A DNA stretch of 64,000 nt, from assembly GCF_010550245.1 (NCBI RefSeq), contig NZ_JAAGLU010000024.1:1-64000 (forward strand), written 5' to 3'. The translations under genes were made by a program, and so were the position numbers. Below, in pieces: positions 57,083 through 64,000 of the stretch. Position 1 is the first letter of the stretch. Each line of letters starts with the position of its first letter. Source of the stretch: Streptomyces sp. SID12501. GTDB taxonomy: Bacteria > Actinomycetota > Actinomycetes > Streptomycetales > Streptomycetaceae. The notes under the pieces are model-generated. The model made no database searches and was not told the DNA's origin. It saw only the letters and a list, made by a program, of their open reading frames with translations.

Positions 57083-58537
57083 ATGCTGCTCAACCCCCGT
57101 ACCCGGTTCACGTCGGCGCTGCTCGCCTCCGCCGTCTCCGTCTGCCTCGTCGCCGCGAGTGCCCCCGCGGCACCCCTGGGCGTCGGCGACCGCCTCTTCC
57201 CGCACCTGGGCAACCCCGGGTACGACGTGGCGTCGTACGACCTCGCCTTCAGCTACTCCGGAACCAACAGCAAGCCGTTGTCCGCCGTCACGACCATCGA
57301 CGCCTGGACGACCACCGAACTCGAACGGATCAACCTCGACTTCTCCCATGGCACCGTCGGGTCGGTCGAGGTCGACGGTGAGCCGGCGTCGTTCACCGGT
57401 GCGGGCGAGGACCTGGTGGTGACACCCCGGGAACCGCTGCCCGCCGGGAGCTGGACGCGGATCACCGTGCGGCACACCAGCGACCCCGTGTCCCCGGCCG
57501 GCCGGGACGGCGGCTGGGTGCGGACGAACGACGGGCTCGCGATGGCCAACCAGGCCGATGTCGCGCACCTGGTGTTCCCGTGCAACGACCACCCGTCGGA
57601 CAAGGCGATGTTCACCATCAGGGTCACCGCCCCGAACGGCTACACGGCCGTGGCCAACGGTCTGCCGACGGGCGTCGACCGGGTCGGCGGCGCCACGACC
57701 TGGACGTACCGTACCCAGCACCCCATGGCCACCGAACTGGCCCAGGTGTCCATCGGCCGCTCCACCGTGGTGCACCGCACCGGGCCGCACGGACTGCCAC
57801 TGCGCGATGTCGTGCCCACCAAGGACCGGGCGCTGCTCGAGCCGTGGCTGAAGAAGACGCCCGCGCAGATCGAGTGGATGGAGAGCAAGGTCGGCCGCTA
57901 CCCGTTCGAGACGTACGGGCTGCTCATGGCCGAGGCGTCGACCGGCTTCGAGCTGGAGACGCAGACACTCTCTCTCTTCGAGAGAGACCTGTTCACCGAG
58001 CCCGCGTACCCCGAGTGGTACGTCGACTCGATCATGGTGCACGAACTGTCCCACCAGTGGTTCGGCGACAGCGTCAGCCCGCGCACCTGGTCCGACCTGT
58101 GGCTCAACGAAGGACATGCCACCTGGTACGAGGCCCTGTACGCGGAGGAGAAGGCGGGCCGGAAGCTGGTGGACCGCATGAAGGCGGCGTACGGCGCCTC
58201 CGACCGCTGGCGGGCCGCCGGCGGACCACCCGCCGCCCCCAAGCCCCCCAAGCCCGGCCAGAAGATCGGCATCTTCCGCCCGAACGTCTACGACGGGGCC
58301 GCCCTCGCCCTCTACGCCCTGCGTCAGGAGATCGGCCGCCCGGCGTTCGAGCGGGTGGAGGAGGCCTGGGTCGGTCTCCACAAGGACGGCGTCGCGGGCA
58401 CCGCCGACTTCGAGCGCCTCGCCTCCGGCATCGCCGGGCGCGATCTGAGCGCGTTCTTCCGGGCGTGGCTGTACGCGGAGAAGACACCGCCGATGCCCGG
58501 GCACCCGGACTGGAAGTCCGTCGCGCCCACGTCATAG
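57083..58537 (+). CDS. Secreted M1-family metallopeptidase
   Basis: The 484-aa protein has a Sec signal peptide (about 1-30, ending near ASAPAAP) and an M1 aminopeptidase fold. The zinc site is HELSH with His320, Glu321 and His324, and third ligand Glu343 in NEGHATW. The substrate-amine GAMEN motif is replaced by EASTGFE-like sequence. It is shorter than most M1 enzymes and ends soon after the helical domain begins. It is predicted to act outside the cell. Confidence 0.88.
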   Translation: MLLNPRTRFTSALLASAVSVCLVAASAPAAPLGVGDRLFPHLGNPGYDVASYDLAFSYSGTNSKPLSAVTTIDAWTTTELERINLDFSHGTVGSVEVDGEPASFTGAGEDLVVTPREPLPAGSWTRITVRHTSDPVSPAGRDGGWVRTNDGLAMANQADVAHLVFPCNDHPSDKAMFTIRVTAPNGYTAVANGLPTGVDRVGGATTWTYRTQHPMATELAQVSIGRSTVVHRTGPHGLPLRDVVPTKDRALLEPWLKKTPAQIEWMESKVGRYPFETYGLLMAEASTGFELETQTLSLFERDLFTEPAYPEWYVDSIMVHELSHQWFGDSVSPRTWSDLWLNEGHATWYEALYAEEKAGRKLVDRMKAAYGASDRWRAAGGPPAAPKPPKPGQKIGIFRPNVYDGAALALYALRQEIGRPAFERVEEAWVGLHKDGVAGTADFERLASGIAGRDLSAFFRAWLYAEKTPPMPGHPDWKSVAPTS

Positions 58538-58716
58538 CGCCACGGAATAACACCGTGACGAGACGGGGCGTGCCGTGCGACCATCTTCAGGTCGGCGGCA
58601 CTGCCCCCGGCCTCGCGGGACGGATTCCGGGAATCTCCCGGGACGCTCGTGCGTTGTGGTCAGTGACGGGGCACGCTCCGTCGCCGCACACGCGACCCCA
58701 TCGACGTAAGGATCCA

Positions 58717-60213
58717 ATGACCTCCTCTTCTTCCCCTTCCCAGGACACTGAGCGCCTCGCGCACACCTACCCCGAAGGTCTTCGGGCCGATGCCCTGATG
58801 GAAGAGGACGTCGCCTGGAGCCACGAGATCGACGGAGAGCGGGACGGCGACCAGCTGGACCGCTCCGAGCGCGCGGCCCTGCGCCGCGTGGCGGGCCTCT
58901 CCACCGAACTCGAGGACGTCACCGAGGTCGAGTACCGCCAGCTCCGTCTGGAGCGGGTCGTGCTCGTCGGCGTCTGGACCACGGGGACCGTCCGGGACGC
59001 GGACAACTCGCTCGCCGAGCTCGCCGCCCTCGCGGAGACCGCGGGCGCGCTCGTGCTCGACGGCGTCGTCCAGCGCCGCGACAAGCCCGACGCGGCCACC
59101 TACATCGGCTCCGGCAAGGCCAACGAGCTGCGGGACATCGTCATCGAAACGGGCGCGGACACCGTCATCTGCGACGGTGAGCTGAGCCCGGGCCAGCTGA
59201 TCCACCTCGAAGACGTCGTCAAGGTCAAGGTCATCGACCGTACGGCCCTGATCCTCGACATCTTCGCCCAGCACGCCAAGTCCCGTGAGGGCAAGGCGCA
59301 GGTCGCGCTCGCGCAGATGCAGTACATGCTGCCGAGGCTTCGAGGCTGGGGTCAGTCGCTGTCTCGTCAGATGGGCGGCGGCAAGGGCGGCGGCCTCGCC
59401 ACACGTGGTCCCGGTGAGACCAAGATCGAGACGGACCGGCGCCGGATCCGCGAGAAGATGGCGAAGATGCGCCGGGAGATCGCGGAGATGAAGACCGGCC
59501 GCGAGATCAAGCGCCAGGAGCGCCGCCGCAACAAGGTGCCCTCGGTCGCCATCGCCGGTTACACCAACGCAGGCAAGTCCTCGCTGCTCAACCGCCTCAC
59601 GGGCGCGGGCGTACTGGTCGAGAACTCCCTGTTCGCGACCCTCGACCCGACCGTGCGCCGGGCCGAGACCCCGAGCGGACGGCTGCACACACTGACCGAC
59701 ACCGTCGGTTTTGTACGGCACCTGCCGCACCACCTGGTCGAGGCGTTCCGCTCCACCATGGAGGAGGTCGGCGACGCCGACCTGATCCTGCACGTGGTCG
59801 ACGGTTCGCACCCGACGCCGGAGGAGCAGCTGGCCGCCGTGCGCGAGGTCATCAGGGACGTCGGCGCCACCGGCGTACCCGAGATCGTCGTGATCAACAA
59901 GGCGGACGCGGCCGACCCGCTGACGCTCCAGCGGCTGATGCGGATGGAGACGCGTTCGATCGCCGTGTCCGCCCGCACCGGCCAGGGCATCGACGAACTG
60001 CTCGCCCTGATCGACAACGAGCTGCCCCGGCCTTCGGTGGAGATCGAGGCGCTCGTGCCGTACACCCACGGCAGCCTGATCGCCCGTGCCCACACCGAGG
60101 GCGAGGTGATCTCCGAGGAGCACACCGGGGAGGGCACGCTGCTCAAGGCGCGGGTGCATGAGGAACTGGCGGCGGAACTGGCACCGTACGTTCCGGCGGC
60201 AGCAGCGCTTTAG
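58717..60213 (+). CDS. hflX: GTPase HflX
   Basis: The 498-aa ribosome-associated GTPase splits stalled or stressed ribosomes. It has the HflX N-terminal domain (ATYIGSGKANELRD; later ALAQMQYMLPRLRGWG), a coiled coil, then the G domain: G1 GYTNAGKSSLLN, G3 DTVGF, G4 NKAD. The ATG at 58717 has AAGGA upstream; the same frame is open far upstream but carries no homology. A strong terminator follows. Confidence 0.95.
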   Translation: MTSSSSPSQDTERLAHTYPEGLRADALMEEDVAWSHEIDGERDGDQLDRSERAALRRVAGLSTELEDVTEVEYRQLRLERVVLVGVWTTGTVRDADNSLAELAALAETAGALVLDGVVQRRDKPDAATYIGSGKANELRDIVIETGADTVICDGELSPGQLIHLEDVVKVKVIDRTALILDIFAQHAKSREGKAQVALAQMQYMLPRLRGWGQSLSRQMGGGKGGGLATRGPGETKIETDRRRIREKMAKMRREIAEMKTGREIKRQERRRNKVPSVAIAGYTNAGKSSLLNRLTGAGVLVENSLFATLDPTVRRAETPSGRLHTLTDTVGFVRHLPHHLVEAFRSTMEEVGDADLILHVVDGSHPTPEEQLAAVREVIRDVGATGVPEIVVINKADAADPLTLQRLMRMETRSIAVSARTGQGIDELLALIDNELPRPSVEIEALVPYTHGSLIARAHTEGEVISEEHTGEGTLLKARVHEELAAELAPYVPAAAAL

Positions 60214-60232
60214 GCTCCGCCGGGTCGGGTGA

Positions 60233-60308
60233 GTTGCTTGTCTGCGGGTGCGTCGTGGCTGGTCGCGCCCACGCGGCGGAGCCGCAAATGTCAGAGCCCC
60301 GCGCCCCT
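60233..60308. repeat. Streptomyces dispersed intergenic repeat
   Basis: The stretch with GGTCGCGCCCACGCGGCGGA, then GCCGCAAATG and CCCCGCGCCCCT, is a version of a repeat very common between Streptomyces genes. It sits between hflX and the adjoining terminator hairpin. Confidence 0.7.
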
Positions 60309-60348
60309 GAAATGGGCCCCCAATGCCTTCGGCATGGGGGCCCATTTC
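60309..60348. terminator. Bidirectional terminator between hflX and the protease gene
   Basis: GAAATGGGCCCCC... pairs with ...GGGGGCCCATTTC as an 18-bp stem with one bulged base and a TTC loop. It lies between converging genes and serves both. Confidence 0.85.
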
Positions 60349-60349
60349 C

Positions 60350-61585
60350 TCACTGGGCGGCGAACTTGCCGCTCACCTCGTCGTACACGCTCTTGGCGAC
60401 CTTGCCCAGCCTCGGGCCTGCCAGCCAGCCCGAACTCACCGGGCCGATCGAGGTGTTGGAGACGAGGGCCGGGTTGCCGTCCGAGCCCGTTGCGACCCAG
60501 CCGCCGCCGGAGGAACCGCCGGTCATCGTGCATCCGATCCGGTACATCGTCGGATCCGACCTGAGGATCGACAGCCGGCCCGGCTCGTCCTGGCACTGGT
60601 ACATCGTCTCGCCGTCGAACGGCGCCGCCGCCGGATACCCGGTCGCGGTGATGCTCTCCACCTGAGACACGGCAGGCGCGTCGAAGTCCACCGGGAGAGC
60701 TGAACCGACCGTCTCCTCCAGCGACTTGCCGCTGCCGCCCTTCTCGGGTGTCACATGGATGACCGCGAAGTCGTACGGCGCCCCGTCGCCGCCCGTCGAA
60801 CCGCCCTGCGCGATCCACTGGTCCGAGGTCTGTGTCCAGTCACCCCACCAGACGCCGTAGGGCGCGACCTCCGCGCGAGGAGTGTTCTCCAGCTCGGCGC
60901 TCGACCTGCCCGCGTTGTTGTACGACGGCACGAAGGCGATGTTGCGGTACCAGCCGCCCTTCTTGCCCGCGTGCACGCAGTGGCCCGCCGTCCAGACGAG
61001 GTTCGACTTACCGGGGTGAGCGGGGTCCTCCACCACGGTCGCCGAGCAGACCATCGTGCCTTCGGGGGCGTCGAAGAACACCTTGCCCGCCTCGGGTGCG
61101 TTGGCGTGGTACGCGGGCGGCACGGCCCTGGCCTTCACCGCCCGCGGCGTCGGGTCGGTGACGCCCTGGTCGCCCGAGAGGTCGTTCGCGTCGACACTCT
61201 TCTCCGGGTCGTCGGCGTCCCGCATCCGGTCCGTGTCCCAGAGGCCCTCGATGATCGGGTTGACGTAGTCCTCGGCCTCGCGCAGCCAGTCGTCCTTGTC
61301 CCAGTTCTTCCAGGCGCCGTTCTTCCACTTGTCGATGTCTATCCCGTGCTCTTTGAGCTTGTCCCTGAGCCCGTCCGGGATCGTGATCTTTCCGGCGCCG
61401 TCGTCGGTCGCGGAGGCGGAGGACTGCCCGCTCGCGTCGGAACCCCCGGAGTCGGAGCCGGACCCGCAGGCGGTGGCGGTGAGCGCGAGCGCCACGGCCA
61501 GGCCTACGACGGCCGGCAGGGGGGAGGTTCCGCGGCGCGCGCCCCTCTCGTCCCGGGCGATGAAGGGTGGGCGTTTGGGTCGCAT
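60350..61585 (-). CDS. Trypsin-like serine protease, lipoprotein
   Basis: The 411-aa protein has a basic start, hydrophobic core and lipobox TATAC with Cys40, so it is probably an exported lipoprotein. A Ser/Gly-rich linker and helical region lead to a chymotrypsin-fold domain (about 175-410) with His202 (WTAGHC), an Asp in PYDFAVI and Ser359 (GGSSGGGW). The catalytic set is complete. ATG 61585 has GGGGGAG seven bases upstream. Confidence 0.87.
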   Translation of the reverse strand: MRPKRPPFIARDERGARRGTSPLPAVVGLAVALALTATACGSGSDSGGSDASGQSSASATDDGAGKITIPDGLRDKLKEHGIDIDKWKNGAWKNWDKDDWLREAEDYVNPIIEGLWDTDRMRDADDPEKSVDANDLSGDQGVTDPTPRAVKARAVPPAYHANAPEAGKVFFDAPEGTMVCSATVVEDPAHPGKSNLVWTAGHCVHAGKKGGWYRNIAFVPSYNNAGRSSAELENTPRAEVAPYGVWWGDWTQTSDQWIAQGGSTGGDGAPYDFAVIHVTPEKGGSGKSLEETVGSALPVDFDAPAVSQVESITATGYPAAAPFDGETMYQCQDEPGRLSILRSDPTMYRIGCTMTGGSSGGGWVATGSDGNPALVSNTSIGPVSSGWLAGPRLGKVAKSVYDEVSGKFAAQ

Positions 61586-61941
61586 GATCTGACTCCCCCT
61601 GGCGTGGTCGAACCGTGTGCTGTCCCCGCTCGGCATCACACACTATGCGGTCGCTGTGGGGCGCATCCGCCGGAACGGCAACGGTTTCGCTACGGGCGGT
61701 CCGGTCCGCCGATCCTCCCGCCGGGCCGTCGATGTGACGCCTTGTCACGGCTGTTCCCGGAGTGCTGTTCCCGGAGTGCTGAGGCGACGGCGCCGTCCCG
61801 GCAAGGATCTTGAGCCGACCCGTGACTCCTGTGGTGCGCAGGGTGTTGGTAACGGGAGGGGTCTATCGGCGAGTTGGTGCTTGGCGGGACGGCAGAGCAG
61901 TGGAACAGCGGGGAGTTGGGGCATTGGGGCTGCGGGAGTCC
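61586..61941. other. Divergent protease/siderophore intergenic region (356 bp)
   Basis: It contains a tandem direct repeat of 14 bp (CTGTTCCCGGAGTG at 61751-61764 and 61765-61778). No iron-box sequence of the DmdR/IdeR type (TTAGG...CCTAA) is visible, although the next gene begins a siderophore operon. The aminotransferase frame is open from 61810; GTG 61900 is an alternative start. Confidence 0.45.
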
Positions 61942-63363
61942 ATGGAGACGGGGGCGCACGAGGGGATTCTGCGGCGCCAGTCGGCGCGTGAATCGGCGGC
62001 ACGCACCTACGCGCGCGCCCTGCCGGTCGTCCCCGTACGGGCCCGTGGGCTGACGATCGAGGGCGCCGACGGCCGCCGCTACCTCGACTGCCTCTCGGGT
62101 GCGGGGACACTGGCACTCGGCCACAACCACCCAGTCGTGCTGGAGGCGATCCGCAAGGTCCTCGACTCGGGGGCGCCGCTGCACGTCCTCGACCTGGCGA
62201 CCCCCGTCAAGGACGCCTTCATCACCGAACTGTTCCGCACCCTGCCGCCCGGGCTCGCCGGCCACGCGCGCGTGCAGTTCTGCGGACCGGCCGGGACGGA
62301 CGCGGTCGAGGCCGCGTTCAAGCTCGTGCGCGCCGCGACCGGCCGCACCGGCATGCTCGCCTTCACGGGCGCCTGTCACGGCATGACCGCAGCTTCGCTC
62401 GGCGCCTCCGACCACGTGACCGACGTACGGGTCGCCCGGCTGCCCTTCCCCCAGGACTACCGCTGCCCCTTCGGTACGGGTGGCGCCCAGGGCGCCGAAC
62501 TCGCCGCCCGCTGGACCGAGTCGGTCCTCGACGACCCCAGGTCGGGCGTGCCGTTGCCCGCCGGGATGATCCTCGAACCCGTCCAGGGCGAAGGCGGGGT
62601 GATTCCCGCGCCGGACGCCTGGATGCGGCGCATGCGACGGATAACCGAGTCCCGCTCGATCCCGCTGATCGCCGACGAGATCCAGACGGGAGTCGGCCGC
62701 ACCGGCACGTTCTGGGCGGTGGAGCACAGTGGGGTCACCCCCGACGTGATGGTGCTGTCCAAGGCGATCGGCGGCAGCCTGCCGCTGGCCGTCGTGGTCT
62801 ACCGCGACGACCTCGACGTCTGGGAACCCGGCGCCCACGCGGGCACGTTCCGCGGCAACCAGCTCGCGATGGCCGCCGGCACGGCCACCCTGACGTACGT
62901 CCGCGAACACGGACTCGCCGAACGCGCGGCCACCCTGGGCACCCGCATGCTCTCCCAACTCCGGCAGCTGGCAGCGGAGTTCCCGATCGTCGGTGATGTG
63001 CGCGGCCGGGGTCTGATGATCGGCGTCGAACTGGTCGAACCGGGCGCGGGAGCCGCCGCGGACTCCGCCGACGATGACCGGTACACCGATCCGGAGGTCT
63101 TCCCCGCCCCGGCCGACGGTGGGCCGCGTCCGGCGGCGCCCGAACTGGCCGCCGCCGTACAGCGGGAGTGCCTGCGCCGGGGCCTGATCGTCGAACTCGG
63201 CGGACGCCGGGCGAGCGTCGTCCGCCTGCTGCCGCCGCTGACCATCAGCGACGAACAGGCCGCCGCGGTACTCGACCGGCTGGCCGACGCGGTGGCGGCG
63301 GTGGCACGCGGCCACACCGGCTCCGGCCGCCCGCACGCCACCCACGCCGAGCGAGCGGGGTAG
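61942..63363 (+). CDS. Class III aminotransferase (diaminobutyrate-2-oxoglutarate type)
   Basis: The 473-aa PLP enzyme is related to 2,4-diaminobutyrate aminotransferases used for siderophore precursors. It shows YLDCLSGAGTLALGHNHP, GPAGTDAVEAAFKL, ADEIQTGVGRTG and the PLP lysine in VLSKAIGG. A small Ala/Asp/Pro-rich insert (about 370-400) precedes the C-terminal domain. It is 80 bp upstream of a siderophore synthetase gene. ATG 61942 has GGGAG close upstream; starts at 61900 or 61810 are possible. Confidence 0.88.
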   Translation: METGAHEGILRRQSARESAARTYARALPVVPVRARGLTIEGADGRRYLDCLSGAGTLALGHNHPVVLEAIRKVLDSGAPLHVLDLATPVKDAFITELFRTLPPGLAGHARVQFCGPAGTDAVEAAFKLVRAATGRTGMLAFTGACHGMTAASLGASDHVTDVRVARLPFPQDYRCPFGTGGAQGAELAARWTESVLDDPRSGVPLPAGMILEPVQGEGGVIPAPDAWMRRMRRITESRSIPLIADEIQTGVGRTGTFWAVEHSGVTPDVMVLSKAIGGSLPLAVVVYRDDLDVWEPGAHAGTFRGNQLAMAAGTATLTYVREHGLAERAATLGTRMLSQLRQLAAEFPIVGDVRGRGLMIGVELVEPGAGAAADSADDDRYTDPEVFPAPADGGPRPAAPELAAAVQRECLRRGLIVELGGRRASVVRLLPPLTISDEQAAAVLDRLADAVAAVARGHTGSGRPHATHAERAG

Positions 63364-63443
63364 CCAGGTCCGACGCAGGCCCGTAGCGACCCGGTTCGCC
63401 TCCCCTCCTTACGCGCACTCGAACAACGTCACGAGGATTGGTC

Positions 63444-64000
63444 TTGAACAGCACCCCCGTACCCGAAGGCCGTTCCCACCCCACCCCCGCGCGCGGCTCC
63501 CGGACCGGGAGAGACACGGTGCCCCGCCAGAAGGGAGCGGCCGGCGGCGCCGGGTGGGCGCGCGGTGCCACGGCCGACCTCCTGGAACACCTCGACCCCC
63601 ACACCGCGGCGCAGGCCGCCGCCACCGAGAACCTGCTGCGCTGCTGGGTACGGGAGAACAACCTCACCGCCCCCGATGACGGCACCCTCCGGATCTCCCT
63701 CCCGACCAGCGGCACCGCCCTGCTGGCCCCGGTCCACTACTGGTCCCCGACCGGCTGGCACCGCTTCGGCCTCCCCCACCTGGCCGACGCGCCCGCGGGA
63801 GCCCCGGCAGCCGACGCGGTCACCGTCGCGACCCTGCTCGCGAGGGAGGCGTACGACGGCCCGAACGCGGCCGGAGCCGGCCCGGTGACCGAGACGCGCC
63901 CGGCGGACGTGCGCGGCACGTCAGCGGCGGTCGATGCCCCGACCCGGCCGGTGTCCTCGGTCCTGCCCCCCGACGCGGTCGACCTGGTCGCACGTGTCGC
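63444..64000 (+). CDS. IucA/IucC-family siderophore synthetase, partial (5' part)
   Basis: The 185 codons present read through to the window end without a stop. After a basic leader, the sequence LLEHLDPHTAAQAAATENLLRCW and RISLPTSGTALLAPVHYWS matches the N-terminal part of NIS siderophore synthetases, which join a polyamine or amino alcohol to a carboxylate. TTG 63444 is supported by GAGGA six bases upstream. The catalytic domain lies beyond the window, so family assignment rests on the N-terminus and on the adjacent aminotransferase. Confidence 0.75.
   Translation, partial: MNSTPVPEGRSHPTPARGSRTGRDTVPRQKGAAGGAGWARGATADLLEHLDPHTAAQAAATENLLRCWVRENNLTAPDDGTLRISLPTSGTALLAPVHYWSPTGWHRFGLPHLADAPAGAPAADAVTVATLLAREAYDGPNAAGAGPVTETRPADVRGTSAAVDAPTRPVSSVLPPDAVDLVARV

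Overview
The window is high-GC, gene-dense chromosomal DNA from an actinomycete, almost certainly a Streptomyces. Gene content and order match the conserved central chromosome of that genus: osaC/osaAB, ftsK, rimO, pgsA-cinA-clgR, lhr-nei, recA-recX, gluABCD, miaB, miaA, dapF, rshA, hflX. No phage, plasmid, IS element or CRISPR array is visible. Gene names come from recognising the families and the order; no database search was run.

Layout. 1-1,095: a 5S rRNA with its terminator, a shortened DegT-like protein, and tRNA-Thr(GGT). 1,106-10,638: an osmotic-stress signalling locus. A SpoIIE-type phosphatase (OsaC) is divergent from a giant poly-HAMP hybrid kinase (OsaA) and its response regulator (OsaB). 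10,797-18,784: DNA translocase FtsK, a RodZ-like protein, RimO, the pgsA-cinA-clgR operon and a small membrane protein. 18,732-25,377 (minus strand): a short-chain dehydrogenase, an Nei-type glycosylase and the giant helicase Lhr. 25,685-30,245: an AraC regulator, AzlCD, a toroid-fold protein, DUF3046 and an AI-2E-type membrane protein. 30,446-32,703: recA-recX with two kinds of DNA-damage promoter. 32,825-33,921: a cysteine dioxygenase-rhodanese operon behind a Cys-rich leader peptide. 34,064-35,806: an FAD monooxygenase.

36,086-42,986 is a glutamate locus: the ABC importer gluABCD, the divergent two-component system gluR-gluK, and an orphan TAXI-type binding protein. 43,115-47,216 is a molybdate locus: modABC, a TOBE-HTH regulator and a small sulfite-oxidase-fold protein, with a decayed MazG-like gene at its edge. 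47,394-60,213 holds housekeeping genes (miaB, miaA, dapF, rshA, hflX) with small conserved hypothetical genes, an M24 and an M1 peptidase. 60,350-64,000 holds a secreted protease and the start of a siderophore operon (class III aminotransferase, then an IucA/IucC synthetase cut by the window end).

Three cross-cutting signals stand out. First, the LexA-independent (PafBC-type) damage-promoter motif occurs, exactly or with one mismatch, in front of recA, rimO and lhr. Second, about a dozen genes have a TANNNT hexamer 6-7 nt before the start codon and mostly no Shine-Dalgarno sequence, which predicts leaderless mRNAs and helped choose starts. Third, osaA contains ten HAMP units at an exact 276-bp period. 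The most system-like locus is gluABCD/gluRK/TAXI, whose intergenic region carries five GGTGYAC repeats, a 12-bp inverted repeat and two chained micro-ORFs.
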